Assembly (NCBI GenBank): GCA_965208685.1
Contig: CBDBPL010000007.1
Location: 1,488,001-1,552,000 of the forward strand
DNA from: JAJEFO01 sp965208685
Lineage (GTDB): Bacteria > Pseudomonadota > Alphaproteobacteria > Rhodobacterales > Rhodobacteraceae
Length of the DNA stretch: 64,000 bases
Direction: 5' to 3'
Made by a program: the position numbers and the translations under genes. Every line of letters begins with the position of its first letter. Within the stretch, counting starts at the first letter, position 1. Below, piece by piece: positions 54,311 through 63,089 of this stretch. Under the pieces are notes generated by a model. It saw only the letters and a list, made by a program, of their open reading frames with translations. It searched no databases and was not told the DNA's origin.

Positions 54311-54397
54311 GCGGTCGTGGCGGAATTGGTAGACGCGCAGCGTTGAGGTCGCTGTGGGGTAACACCCGTGGAAGTTCGAGTCTTCTCGACCGCACCA
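54311..54397 (+). tRNA. tRNA-Leu (anticodon GAG)
   Basis: Acceptor stem GCGGTCG/CGACCGC, D-arm with AATTGGTAGACGC, anticodon stem CAGCG/CGCTG enclosing TTGAGGT (anticodon GAG). The long variable arm (TGGGGTAACACCCGTG) is typical of a class II tRNA. T-arm GTTCGAGTC, encoded CCA at 54395-54397. Confidence 0.95.
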
Positions 54398-54489
54398 AAT
54401 CTACCCTCTTGCAGGGCTGTCTTTCAAGAATAACAAACAGTTAACGCCCCTCCCAAGACACTAATTGGGACACAAAGGGGACGATTTCG

Positions 54490-54654
54490 ATGGTGGTAGT
54501 GATGAAGCTCAAGCACGTGGACGAACTGTCTGGGGGGCGCAAAAGGTCCCGCCGCAGGCATCCGAACGCTGTTGCCGAGGTGCTTGGACAGAGCGTCTTT
54601 CGGGTGGCAATGAGAGCCCGCGAAGGCGCTGACCTGTTCGCCGAGCACGAATAG
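54490..54654 (+). pseudogene. N-terminal fragment of a tyrosine integrase
   Basis: From ATG 54490 the frame reads MVVVMKLKHVDELSGGRKRS then RRRHPNAVAEVLGQSVFRVA to a TAG at 54652. This is the start pattern of alphaproteobacterial tRNA-site integrases. After the stop, in the same frame, LLTEYEKDVSRR continues briefly, suggesting a nonsense mutation before wider decay. The region to 54914 otherwise shows only short unsupported frames. Confidence 0.6.
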
Positions 54655-54914
54655 CTCCTCACTGAATACGAGAAGGATGTATCGCGCAGAACGCATGGCG
54701 CGGACGCATGGACGCAATCAGAAGGCGACTATATACTTGCTTACCCAGGCCCGGTTCAGATCGCCGCGCCGGATTCTTCGACGCCCGCCTGATCGTCTGG
54801 CTTCGCTCTGTCAACACCAACGCGGCTCGTTCGTGGATGGGCGGGGAGCGAGATTCTCATTTGGCAAGGAAAATTCCAGCTTGCCCGACGCATTGATGGA
54901 AAGAGGAATTAAGC

Positions 54915-55748
54915 GTGGTTTCGACAAGTCAAGAAGTCCATCTGTTTTTCGACGATACCGGAAGTCGTCAACCCAGTCTCGTCCCAGTCGAGAATCGACG
55001 TGATGGAATGGACTGCTTCGGTTTGGGAGGTGTTCTGGTCAACAGTGAAGATCTGGATTCGGTTTGGGATGCTCATCGGGCTTTCTGTGACGCTTGGAAA
55101 ATCGACTATCCATTGCACTCGCACCAAATTCGCGGTGGTCGCGACAATTTCTCATGGCTGAAGAACCCCGAAAGGGCGGTGGAGTTTCTACGTGAACTTG
55201 AGGAGTTCTTGGTGAATCTTCCAGTGATGGGAATTGCAGCCATCATCCATCGCCCTGGATACGTGGCTCGCTATGCCGAACAGTATGAAGGTAGTCCTTG
55301 GCGTATGGACAAGACGGCATTTTCAATTCTGATCGAGCGATCAGCAAAGTATGCCAGATCGAAGGGGCGACGGCTTCGAGTGTTCTATGAACGCTCAGGC
55401 AATCGAGAAGATCAGGACATTGTTGCTTTCATGGAGAATCTCAAGACTGAAGGTATGCCGTTCGACGGCAAAAATTCAGCCGCTTATCACGGCCTCGCAG
55501 CCGCTGAATTCGACGCGCTGGTGCTTGGAAAACCAAACAGACGCACGAAGAAAACGCCCATGATCCAGATTGCTGATCTCTATCTCTACCCCATGGCGAA
55601 GGCTGGATACGATGACAACTACAAACCTTACCTTGCCTTGATGAAGGCCCGTCGCCTGATTGATTCAGTTTTGCCACCCGAGAATCGGTCCTTGCTCGGG
55701 ATCAAGTACAGCTGCTTTGATGGCGTGGACCGCCACAAACGAACATAG
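54915..55748 (+). CDS. DUF3800 domain protein
   Basis: 277 residues from GTG 54915 (AGAGG 8 nt upstream). DUF3800 proteins have an RNase H-like fold with conserved acidic residues and are frequent in mobile elements and defence islands. Typical features: HLFFDDTGSRQPSL at the start, the central ISI-type strand AFSILIERSAKYARSKGRRL, and MIQIADLYLYPMAKAGYDDN with the conserved QxAD motif. Function unknown. Base composition is less GC-rich than the flanks, consistent with transfer. Confidence 0.8.
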   Translation: MVSTSQEVHLFFDDTGSRQPSLVPVENRRDGMDCFGLGGVLVNSEDLDSVWDAHRAFCDAWKIDYPLHSHQIRGGRDNFSWLKNPERAVEFLRELEEFLVNLPVMGIAAIIHRPGYVARYAEQYEGSPWRMDKTAFSILIERSAKYARSKGRRLRVFYERSGNREDQDIVAFMENLKTEGMPFDGKNSAAYHGLAAAEFDALVLGKPNRRTKKTPMIQIADLYLYPMAKAGYDDNYKPYLALMKARRLIDSVLPPENRSLLGIKYSCFDGVDRHKRT

Positions 55749-55810
55749 GGTCCGGTTTCCCGGACCCCATATCGGCCGGCTCGGCCGACCCTGGAGCGTA
55801 ATGCTCTGAT

Positions 55811-56365
55811 GTGTATAGATATGTCATTGATCGTCGCCCGCGTCAACCCCTCGCGGGGCACGGCAAATTGACTGCGGCTTGGGTAAGCACGTATATAGTC
55901 GCCAATCAGAAGAACCGTTTGGAGCGCGTCTGGCGACGCATAGAGACATCTCTTGGTCCCCTGAACAAGCTCGCTCTGGTGGAACTCAAGCGTGAGCATG
56001 CTCGGAAGCTCAGGGATGACATGCTCGTGGCGAAGAAGCGGGACGGCACCAAACCGTCCCCGTCTTCCGTCAGGCGAGAGCTGGACATGGTCCGCGGTAT
56101 GGTCTCAATCGCAATCACCGAACATGACCTCCAAGGGAATCCTCACAACCCGTTTGACGGGCTTGAGGTGGCCAAGGCCAATGCTGCCCCTGACACCGAA
56201 TGGGACAAGCGCGACCCGCTACCCAAGGACATTCTCCTGGCCATGCGAGGGCGGATGAAGGGCAAGCTACGGGAGCCCGCGCTGGGCATCATCTGGCGCT
56301 TGCTCCGAGGCAGATGTCGCGATTTGGCTAGACCGGCAGATCATCGAGCAGGATTGGTGCAGTGA
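55811..56365 (+). pseudogene. Tyrosine integrase fragment, core-binding part without catalytic domain
   Basis: 184 codons from GTG 55811. The core-binding domain is recognisable: LGPLNKLALVELKREHARKL, SPSSVRRELDMVRGMVSIAI and DPLPKDILLAMRGRMKGKLR. It ends at LGIIWRLLRGRCRDLARPA just where the catalytic domain (GTGCR) should begin and runs straight into the dioxygenase gene. The catalytic Arg/His/Tyr residues are missing. Together with the fragment at 54490 it suggests one integrase split and eroded around the DUF3800 gene, or two separate remnants. Confidence 0.7.
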
Positions 56366-56366
56366 G

Positions 56367-57242
56367 ATGTCTGTGGAGTTCGTGATGATTGAAGCAAAGA
56401 AAATCGCGCCGGCATTGGGTGCCGAGGTACAAGGGGCAGTTTTTGCGGAGCCCTTCGCCGCGCCACTCTATCCTGAGGTCTACGAATCCCTGTTGGAACA
56501 TCAGGTTCTATTCTTCAGAGACACAGACATTTTGCCTGCGACGCATGTCGCGTTCGCTCGCCTGTTTGGCCAGATCGATGAGCCGCATCCACTCTATCCG
56601 CATGTCGACGGCTACGAGAACATCGTGCTTCTGGAAAATGACTCAGGCGCCCCGCCGGACACCAACTCTTGGCACACCGATCTAACGTTCAAGAAACAAC
56701 AGCCATTCGCCTCAATCCTTGTCGCCCGCACGGTGCCTGAAGTCGGCGGAGACACCATGTGGTCAAGCCTATATGCCGCCCATGATCGTCTACCCGACGG
56801 AATGAAGAGCGACTTGGAAGGCCTGTCGGCCATTCACGATATGGGTGATTTCCGAAACAGTTTTGCTGAAGACAAGAATGGCAAGCCGGGCGAAGAACGA
56901 CTTAACGAAAGTGTCAGCCGATTTGGTCACCGAGTACGTCCCTTGATCGACAAACATCCAATCACCGGCCGAAAGTTCCTGAATTTCAACGAAGCTTTTG
57001 TGACCCACATCGTGGGCCTGACGGCAAACGAGTCCAGCGCGCTCAGAACCTTTCTCGCAAACCACATGAACAAGCCAGAAGACCAGATCAGATGGCGCTG
57101 GAAATCGGGTGACATCGCGATGTGGGACAATCGCGTGACCATGCACTACGCGGTGGCGGATTATCTGCCACAGTACCGCTGCATGAACCGCGTTACCGTG
57201 GTTCGCGACCGGCAAGAAGGTGAGGTGCCATTGACCGCTTAG
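56367..57242 (+). CDS. TauD/TfdA-family Fe(II)/2-oxoglutarate dioxygenase
   Basis: 291 residues from ATG 56367. Iron ligands His and Asp in NSWHTDLTFKKQ (about residue 105) and His in MWDNRVTMHYAVADY; 2OG-binding Arg in YRCMNRVTVVRD. Members of this family hydroxylate taurine, sulfonates, phenoxyacetates, carnitine precursors and similar compounds. It lies inside the tRNA island and is cargo of the element. Substrate not predictable. Confidence 0.9.
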   Translation: MSVEFVMIEAKKIAPALGAEVQGAVFAEPFAAPLYPEVYESLLEHQVLFFRDTDILPATHVAFARLFGQIDEPHPLYPHVDGYENIVLLENDSGAPPDTNSWHTDLTFKKQQPFASILVARTVPEVGGDTMWSSLYAAHDRLPDGMKSDLEGLSAIHDMGDFRNSFAEDKNGKPGEERLNESVSRFGHRVRPLIDKHPITGRKFLNFNEAFVTHIVGLTANESSALRTFLANHMNKPEDQIRWRWKSGDIAMWDNRVTMHYAVADYLPQYRCMNRVTVVRDRQEGEVPLTA

Positions 57243-57568
57243 TCCGCACAGCCGCCATTCGGTGAATAGTACCTGTCAGTCTGCCAGAAAATCTTTGTCG
57301 CAAAAATCCGAGCAATCAAGGCTACGGAGCTCTGGGGCTTGCCCTCACATGCACCTTATGGGACACAAATGGACCCGTTATGGGACACGGAGGGGCATTT
57401 CCGTCTGTCAATGTCTTTGAAAAGCAATGAGTTAGAGGTGCGGTGATCGCTTGGGCAATGCGTCTCGACCGCACCATTTCCGGCGAAGCGCAGCCGGACC
57501 GGGCCCGTTGCCTCTCTCGCGCAACTTGGGGACGCGGACATCGCTGCGGCCGTTCCGCTGCTTTGGTC
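57243..57568. other. Island right end with attR and repeated TGGGACAC boxes
   Basis: No gene. It holds TGGGACACAAA (57360-57370), TGGGACAC (57382-57389) and the 14-bp tRNA-end repeat (57464-57477). The first box repeats one at 54466-54476 near the left end. Confidence 0.55.
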
Positions 57569-58999
57569 TCAGGCAATCGCAGCGGACTGCCAGACGTTCT
57601 TCACGTTCATGTAGTTTTCAAGGCCCTCGGTGCCGCCTTCACGCCCGCTGCCGCTGGACTTCACGCCGCCGAAGGGCGTTTCCGGCATCGACGCCTCCAG
57701 CGTGTTGATCGAGAGGTTTCCGACTTCGACCTCGTCGACGAGACGGTCGATGTAGTCGGCCCGGTTGGTGAAGGCGTATCCGGCAAGCCCGTAGGGCACG
57801 GAATTGGACTGGGCGATGGCATGATCGAGTGATGCAACGGGGTTCAGGACCGCCACAGGGCCAAAGGGCTCTTCCTGCATGATCCGGGCGTTCTCGCGCA
57901 CGTTCAGCAAGACCGTGGGCTGAAAAAAGTATCCCTGGGTGCCGTGCCGGGCGCCTCCGGTCGCCACGGACGCGCCCTTTTCGTGCGCGTCCTCCACCAG
58001 CGCGGCAAGAGCGGGAACGCGGCGGTCGTTGGCGGTGGGACCCATTTCCACGCCGGCGTCCATCCCGTTGCCGACCACCGTCGCCCTGGCACGCGAGACG
58101 AAGGCCTCGGCGAAGGTGTCAAAGATGCTGTCATGGATGAAGAAGCGCGTGGGCGAGGTGCAGACCTGCCCGGCATTGCGCATCTTGCGGACCGCGCCCG
58201 AGACGGCCGCGGCCTCGACGTCCGTGTCCTCGCAGACGATCACCGGGGCGTGGCCGCCCAGTTCCATCAGGACGCGCGTGTCGTTCTGCGCCGCGAGGCC
58301 GGTCAGGTGCCGCCCGACCCTGGTGGAGCCGGTGAAGGCCACCAGCCGCACCGGATCCTGCGGGATCAGGTATTCGGAGATGTCCGGGGGCGTGCCGAAG
58401 ACGAGGTTCAGCACGCCCGGCGGCAGGCCCGCGTCCTGGAAGGCGCGGGCGATGTGGATGGCGCCGGCCGGGGTTTCCTCGGCTGCCTTGATGATGATCG
58501 AGCAGCCCGAGGCGAGCGCTCCGGCAATCTTGCGTGCAGGCTGGCTCATCGGGAAGTTCCACGGGGAGAATGCAGCGACCACGCCGATCGGCTGGTGATG
58601 CACGGAAAGCTTGTGCCCCTTCGGCGCGGGGATCACCCGGCCATAGGTCCGCATGACCTCGCCGGCATCCCATTCGAAGAACTCTGCGCCGCGGATCACC
58701 TCGAGGCGGGCTTGAGGCAGGGGCTTGCCGTGCTCCAGGGTTATTGTCCGGGCGATCTCCTCCCGGCGCTCCCGCATCAGCGCCGCGGCGTGCCGGATGA
58801 GGTTGGTCCGGTCGCGGGGCGGCGTGCGGCTCCAGACCCGGAACCCGTTCACGGCCGCGTCGAGCGCGTCGTCGAGATCGGACCGTGCCGCGCATGGCAG
58901 GCGGCCGATCTCTTCCTCGGTGGCCGGGTCGACCACGGCAAGGTCGTCCGCGGTCTTGCGCCATTGTCCGTCAATGAAGAGCCTCAGGTCCGGATACAT
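57569..58999 (-). CDS. NAD(P)-dependent aldehyde dehydrogenase, succinate-semialdehyde dehydrogenase-like
   Basis: 476 residues. Family motifs: VVAAFSPWNFPMSQPARKI, nucleotide loop FTGSTRVGRHL, catalytic Glu in LMELGGHAPVIV (about residue 250), catalytic Cys in NAGQVCTSPTRFFI (about residue 284), and EEPFGPVAVL. Related SSADH enzymes oxidise small semialdehydes. Upstream of its start lies a GATATC dyad that the adjacent LysR regulator may bind. Confidence 0.92.
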   Translation of the reverse strand: MYPDLRLFIDGQWRKTADDLAVVDPATEEEIGRLPCAARSDLDDALDAAVNGFRVWSRTPPRDRTNLIRHAAALMRERREEIARTITLEHGKPLPQARLEVIRGAEFFEWDAGEVMRTYGRVIPAPKGHKLSVHHQPIGVVAAFSPWNFPMSQPARKIAGALASGCSIIIKAAEETPAGAIHIARAFQDAGLPPGVLNLVFGTPPDISEYLIPQDPVRLVAFTGSTRVGRHLTGLAAQNDTRVLMELGGHAPVIVCEDTDVEAAAVSGAVRKMRNAGQVCTSPTRFFIHDSIFDTFAEAFVSRARATVVGNGMDAGVEMGPTANDRRVPALAALVEDAHEKGASVATGGARHGTQGYFFQPTVLLNVRENARIMQEEPFGPVAVLNPVASLDHAIAQSNSVPYGLAGYAFTNRADYIDRLVDEVEVGNLSINTLEASMPETPFGGVKSSGSGREGGTEGLENYMNVKNVWQSAAIA

Positions 59000-59071
59000 C
59001 GGCGGGCCTCCTGCGTCCGCCGAACCAGATCAGGCGAAGCGGAACGCGGCTTCAAGCGAATTGAGGGAATA

Positions 59072-59096
59072 CTGATATCAATTCGATGGATATCAG
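59072..59096. promoter_or_regulatory. Dyad CTGATATC-N9-GATATCAG, candidate LysR-type operator
   Basis: Perfect 8-bp arms with a 9-bp spacer in the gap between the LysR gene end and the aldehyde dehydrogenase start (73 bp upstream of that start). A related TCAGATATCCTGA lies at 60838-60850 in the divergent promoter of the DapA-like gene. This links both to one regulator. Confidence 0.55.
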
Positions 59097-60043
59097 GCGC
59101 CGCGCTCGGCCGCCACCTCGTGCAGCGCCGCCTTGAACGCGCGGGCGGCCGGCGACAGGCTGTCGTCGGCGCGAAGCGAGATGCCGATCGGCCCGCGGCC
59201 AAAGGGCACTGTCCAGTCTAGCCGGACCAGGTTCCCGTTGCCGACGTCCTGCGCCGTCACTTCCTCCGGCATCAGGCAGATCAGGTTGCGTGACTGCAGG
59301 AGCGCCCGGTTGGCCAGGTAGGAGACCGATTCGATCGCGCGCGGCGGCACGTAGTGCCGCTGGTTGACGAAGAACTGGTCCACCTGCCGGCGCAGCGTCG
59401 TCTCAAGGGGCGGCAGGAGCCAGCCATAGGGTCGGACCTGGTCGAAGGACACGTCCGGCTTGCCCGCCAGGGGATGCTCCGGGCCGACGACCGCGACGAT
59501 CCGGTCCTCGATGAGCTTCTCTCGCGTGATCCTTTCGCGGTAGCGGAGCGTGGACAGGCGCCCGACGACCATGTCGATCTTGCCGGAGAGGAGGGAGGGG
59601 ATCAGCACCTCGTTCGTGCCTTCGCTGATCTTTAGTGCCACCTTGGGCCGGTCGGTCAGAAGGCGGTCGATCGCGGCCGGCAACAGGCCGGTGGAAGCGG
59701 CCAGCAGGGTGCCGATGACCACGCGGCCGGAATTCCCCTCGCTCAGGTCGTCCAGTTCCTGGGTGGCGTAGGAGACCTGCGCGAAGATGAGCTTGCCATG
59801 GCGAATCAGGGTCTCGCCGAAGACGGTCGGGATCACGCCGCGGTTGGTTCGGCTGAACAGGGTGACCTCGAAGTCCAGTTCAAGGTCCTGGATCATCTTG
59901 GTGGCGGCGGGCTGGGAAATGCCCAGCTCGCGCGCGGCGTTCTGGATGTTGCCGTGGGTGCCAACGGCGACGAGCAGGCGGAGCTGCCGCAACTTCAGGC
60001 GGGTCAGCGCCCGGTCGAGGATGCGAGAATGCTTGGCGGTCAC
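59093..60043 (-). CDS. LysR-family transcriptional regulator
   Basis: 316 residues, GTG start at 60043 in a 4-bp overlap with the aspartate-dehydrogenase-like gene. N-terminal winged HTH: LRQLRLLVAVGTHGNIQNAA followed by LGISQPAATKMIQDLELDFE and LFSRTNRGVIPT. The C-terminal effector domain begins GRVVIGTLLAASTGLLPAAI. It resembles the PcaQ/GbpR type. It probably controls this small gene group in response to a dicarboxylic or amino-acid-like effector. Confidence 0.92.
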   Translation of the reverse strand: MTAKHSRILDRALTRLKLRQLRLLVAVGTHGNIQNAARELGISQPAATKMIQDLELDFEVTLFSRTNRGVIPTVFGETLIRHGKLIFAQVSYATQELDDLSEGNSGRVVIGTLLAASTGLLPAAIDRLLTDRPKVALKISEGTNEVLIPSLLSGKIDMVVGRLSTLRYRERITREKLIEDRIVAVVGPEHPLAGKPDVSFDQVRPYGWLLPPLETTLRRQVDQFFVNQRHYVPPRAIESVSYLANRALLQSRNLICLMPEEVTAQDVGNGNLVRLDWTVPFGRGPIGISLRADDSLSPAARAFKAALHEVAAERGA

Positions 60044-60816
60044 GGCACGATCCGGCGCGACATCTGGTCAAGCTTGGCGATCACGCTCATCGCCGCCAGT
60101 GCGGAACTGCGCGGATTGTCCGGCAGCGACTTGCCGCTGACGCGGAACTGAAACGCGCCGAAGTCGCCTCGGGCCCGGATCTCGTGGACGTTCTCGACAA
60201 TGTCCGCATCGGCGATCAGCCTGACCTCAGTGCTGTCGAACCCGACGCCCGCGAGCGCGACGGCGGCGGCGACATTGGCGTTCCTTGGATACTGCAGGGC
60301 GGCGTCACGGGCGGAGCCGACGAAATGCGTCACCGCCCCGCCTTGCAATGCGTCAAGGTTCGTCACGCTCTCGGCGGGCGAGCCCTTCCAGCCATCGGGG
60401 GGCTTGCGTCCGACATAGGTGACCTTGTCCAGAGTGCCCACCCGCGCGGAGAGCAGGCAGTCGAGCGCGCCGATCGCGCCGCTTGCCAGGTGCAGGCGGG
60501 CGTTTCCCCTGATGGCGGACGCCTCGAGCCTGGCCGACAGGTCGGCGTCGGCCAGTGCGCCGACGGACACGGAGACCAGGTCCAGTCCGCGTTCCAGGAC
60601 CGCGGGTCCATGGTCGCGCAAGGCGCCGTGGCCCGCACAGTCGACGACCGCCTCCAGCCCGTCCGGCAGCGCGGCGACGGATCCGACGAATCGCCCGGGT
60701 GCCTCAGAGACACGTTCCGGGCGCACCAGGAACGCCTCGATCGCGTGCGGCGTCCCGGCAAGCGCCTCTCGCACGTAGCTCGCGATCGCTCCGGTTCCGA
60801 TGATGGCGATTTTCAT
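60040..60816 (-). CDS. L-aspartate dehydrogenase-like NAD(P)-binding protein
   Basis: 258 residues from ATG 60816, which has GGGAG 7 nt upstream; ATG 60822 is too close to that site. N-terminal Rossmann motif MKIAIIGTGAIASYVREAL. Aspartate-dehydrogenase pattern: AVVDCAGHGALRDHGPAVLE, HLASGAIGALDCLLSARVG, YPRNANVAAAVALAGVGFD and NVHEIRARGDFGAFQFRVSG. The family makes iminoaspartate/oxaloacetate from aspartate or works in reverse. Operon with the LysR gene; divergent from the DapA-like gene. Confidence 0.88.
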   Translation of the reverse strand: MKIAIIGTGAIASYVREALAGTPHAIEAFLVRPERVSEAPGRFVGSVAALPDGLEAVVDCAGHGALRDHGPAVLERGLDLVSVSVGALADADLSARLEASAIRGNARLHLASGAIGALDCLLSARVGTLDKVTYVGRKPPDGWKGSPAESVTNLDALQGGAVTHFVGSARDAALQYPRNANVAAAVALAGVGFDSTEVRLIADADIVENVHEIRARGDFGAFQFRVSGKSLPDNPRSSALAAMSVIAKLDQMSRRIVP

Positions 60817-60837
60817 GGGCATGCTCCCTTGCGGAAA

Positions 60838-60850
60838 TCAGATATCCTGA
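60838..60850. promoter_or_regulatory. Palindrome TCAGATATCCTGA in a divergent promoter
   Basis: It lies between the aspartate-dehydrogenase-like and DapA-like genes and shares the GATATC core with the dyad at 59072-59096. A likely site for the LysR regulator. Confidence 0.45.
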
Positions 60851-60963
60851 ACTGCACACGCTTTGGTATGCTTTTTTTTGATAGCCACTTCCGCCAATTC
60901 GGATTGGATGCGGCGGGTTCATGCGCCCTCTTGGGCGCAGCGGCAACGAGCGGGGGCAGCGCC

Positions 60964-61935
60964 ATGAAATACGCCAGGCACGAGGCCAAGGACCATGCCC
61001 GCGAGAACATGCGCGGCATCTGGGCGGCCGCCCTCAACCCGTTCGGCGCCGACCTCGCGCTTGACGAGGCTGGGCTGCGCTCGAACATTCGCCACTGGAT
61101 CGACGACCTGGGGATCAGGGGCGTGTTCGTTGCGGGCAAGCAGGGCGAGTTCTGGTCGATGTCGCTGGAGGAGCGAAAGCGCAACATGACCGTCGCGGCC
61201 GACGAGTGCGCGGGCAGGGCAGGGACGATCATGTCGATCTCGGACCAGAACCTGGACACCGCGCTGGAACTGGGTCGCCACGCGGAGGCATGCGGCGCCG
61301 ACTACGTGGTGGTGCATGCACCGCTGCTCAGCTTCTGCCATGACCGGGGCGAGCTGCTGTACCGTTACTACAAGCGGTTCTGCGACGAGCTGGACATCGG
61401 CATCGCCATGTGGAGCCATCCGGACAGCGGCTACCTCATGCAGCCAGAGGAATGCGCGCGGATTGCCGACCTGCCCAACATCGTCGCGATCAAATACTCG
61501 GTCCCGCGCGAGATGTACGTGCGGCTGACCCGCATGGTGGGCGACAGGATCCAGGTTTCGACCTCGCTGGAAGACGACTGGCTGGACAACATCGAGGAGC
61601 TGGGCTGGCGGCTGTATCTCTGTTCGTCGCCGCCCTACCTGCTGCAGACGGCGAACGACAGGAGGATGCATGACTATACCGAACTCGCCTTTGCCGGAAG
61701 GTTCGCCGAGGCGCGCAGGGTGCGCGACAGCCTCGACCCGGTCCGCGAGGCGATCAGGCGCAGCAGGCCGCCCGGAAAGCCCACCGCCTTCGGCAAGTGC
61801 TGGCAGGAGCTCCTGGGCCAGGTCGGCGGACGTGTCCGGCCGCCGATGCTGGAATTGACCGCGGAGGAGAGGTCCGCCGTGCGCGCTGCGTTCGAGGCCA
61901 GCGGGCTCAGGCCGGGGCGTGGCCCAATTCGTTGA
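60964..61935 (+). CDS. Dihydrodipicolinate synthase/N-acetylneuraminate lyase-family protein
   Basis: 323 residues from ATG 60964; the open frame continues far upstream but antisense to the dehydrogenase gene. TIM-barrel class I aldolase with the Schiff-base lysine in PNIVAIKYSVPREM (about residue 175). The usual GTTGE signature is replaced by FVAGKQGEFWSMSLEERKRN, so substrate specificity differs from DapA. It is likely a lyase or hydratase for a keto acid, given the neighbouring semialdehyde dehydrogenase. Confidence 0.88.
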   Translation: MKYARHEAKDHARENMRGIWAAALNPFGADLALDEAGLRSNIRHWIDDLGIRGVFVAGKQGEFWSMSLEERKRNMTVAADECAGRAGTIMSISDQNLDTALELGRHAEACGADYVVVHAPLLSFCHDRGELLYRYYKRFCDELDIGIAMWSHPDSGYLMQPEECARIADLPNIVAIKYSVPREMYVRLTRMVGDRIQVSTSLEDDWLDNIEELGWRLYLCSSPPYLLQTANDRRMHDYTELAFAGRFAEARRVRDSLDPVREAIRRSRPPGKPTAFGKCWQELLGQVGGRVRPPMLELTAEERSAVRAAFEASGLRPGRGPIR

Positions 61936-62047
61936 CTGCGACGTTTTCCGCCCGCACTTTCCTGAGGCGGCGCGTCGGACCAGGACCGGATGAACCAGCC
62001 AGAGCCTCACTGCCAATGGCGAGCCCAGGGCCGATCGCGCCGTTGGC

Positions 62048-62962
62048 TTACTGCCGTTTCGCGCCGAAGGCGCCAACGATGCCGTTCTGTTCGAAGACTC
62101 CTGCAGCTTCTTCGTGGCCCGGTCCCTTGAATCCGCCCCGCAAAAGGTTGCCGACGGTTCCGTCACCGAACGTGCCATCTGCCGCGACGGGAACGTCGGC
62201 GAAGCTTGCCTCGCTCACCGCATGGGCGGCGTGGCGGTCAAGGTCCACGATGTTCGTGAAGCTGGCATCCAGCGTCTGGCTTGCCATGTCGTATGTCAGC
62301 GTCGCGTCGCCCTGGAGGATGCTGTCTTCGGTTGCAGGGGTTCCGGTCATGAGGCCTTGCCATGTCGCGCTTGTTGCTGGACGTGACCCCGTGAGAGCGC
62401 CTCCGGCCGCCGCCCCTCTCAACGTGATGGAGATGGACGTTCCTGCCACATCCTCTTGCTGTGCGACGCCAGTGAGCACGTAGAATCCCGCGTGATCCAT
62501 CCACGCACCGTACTGCCGGTAGGCTGGCCCGTACCTGCCTCCGCGACCATCCGTGAGCGTGATGCCGTTCTTCGTCAGGACGGCTTCATGCGAATCGAGG
62601 TCGGGCTCGAGGTTTCTGACAAAGGAACCAAGGGAAATCGTCAGCGTGACTCCGGTGAGGGGTTCCGTGGCCGTGCAACGTGGCGGCAGTCCGGAGCAGT
62701 CCGAAGGGCCGGAAGGGAGCGTGACATTCTGCAAGCCCGGGATTGCGCTGTCCGTTTCGCCGTGAACCGTCGATATCGCCAGTGCGTCAGATCTGGCGAC
62801 GATTTCGACGGACCGCATCCGTTGACCAGCAGCCGTCTCGACGGGTTCGACGGAACCTGTAAGGGAAAGGATCGGGTCAGGCCCGCCGCCTTCGCAGGCG
62901 GTCAATGTGCCGATCGCAGCAGCGACCAGACCGCACTTTGCCGCAAGTCTCGTTGAATTCAT
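62048..62962 (-). CDS. Transferrin-binding-protein-like surface lipoprotein
   Basis: 304 residues from ATG 62962. Lipoprotein signal peptide with lipobox GTLTAC (Cys about residue 23), then a Gly-rich linker. The C-terminal half is a beta-barrel of the TbpB/factor-H-binding type, ending in the family hallmark GGFKGPGHEEAAGVFEQNG followed by VGAFGAKR. Homologues in marine alphaproteobacteria are widespread, with largely unknown ligands. It is probably exported to the cell surface. Confidence 0.8.
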   Translation of the reverse strand: MNSTRLAAKCGLVAAAIGTLTACEGGGPDPILSLTGSVEPVETAAGQRMRSVEIVARSDALAISTVHGETDSAIPGLQNVTLPSGPSDCSGLPPRCTATEPLTGVTLTISLGSFVRNLEPDLDSHEAVLTKNGITLTDGRGGRYGPAYRQYGAWMDHAGFYVLTGVAQQEDVAGTSISITLRGAAAGGALTGSRPATSATWQGLMTGTPATEDSILQGDATLTYDMASQTLDASFTNIVDLDRHAAHAVSEASFADVPVAADGTFGDGTVGNLLRGGFKGPGHEEAAGVFEQNGIVGAFGAKRQ

Positions 62963-63073
62963 CGCAAGCCTCCTTTCTGTCCTGGTGCAAGGCAACGGTA
63001 GGTGCGGCGAGCGACTCCGGTCAATCGTGGCGCAAGGCCTCAGCCACAGGAATCGACCCAAAATTCTCGTTTC

Positions 63074-63089
63074 TCCCCAATGTTGGGGA
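63074..63089. promoter_or_regulatory. Palindrome TCCCCAA-TG-TTGGGGA upstream of the lipoprotein gene
   Basis: Perfect 7-bp arms, 112 bp upstream of the lipoprotein start. The same head (TCTCCCCAAT) recurs at 63954 in another near-palindrome. Likely a regulator site shared by the flanking genes. Confidence 0.5.

Larger units (their letters stand above)
54384..57477. mobile_element. Small genomic island integrated at the 3' end of tRNA-Leu(GAG)
   Basis: The last 14 bases of the tRNA gene (TCTCGACCGCACCA, 54384-54397) recur exactly at 57464-57477, 3.1 kb downstream. These would be attL and attR. Inside are two tyrosine-integrase fragments, a DUF3800 gene and a TauD-like gene. TGGGACAC(AAA) boxes lie just inside each end (54466, 57360, 57382) and could be integrase arm sites. 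With no intact integrase the island is probably immobile. Confidence 0.75.

Noticed and set aside
54384..57477. Anti-phage defence island centred on the DUF3800 gene
   Set aside because: Only one gene of a family sometimes found in defence loci; the neighbour is a metabolic dioxygenase and no nuclease, helicase or toxin-antitoxin pair is present.
60184..60963. Long N-terminal extension of the DapA-like gene
   Set aside because: The extension is antisense to the aspartate-dehydrogenase-like gene; the family N-terminus and a ribosome site fit ATG 60964.
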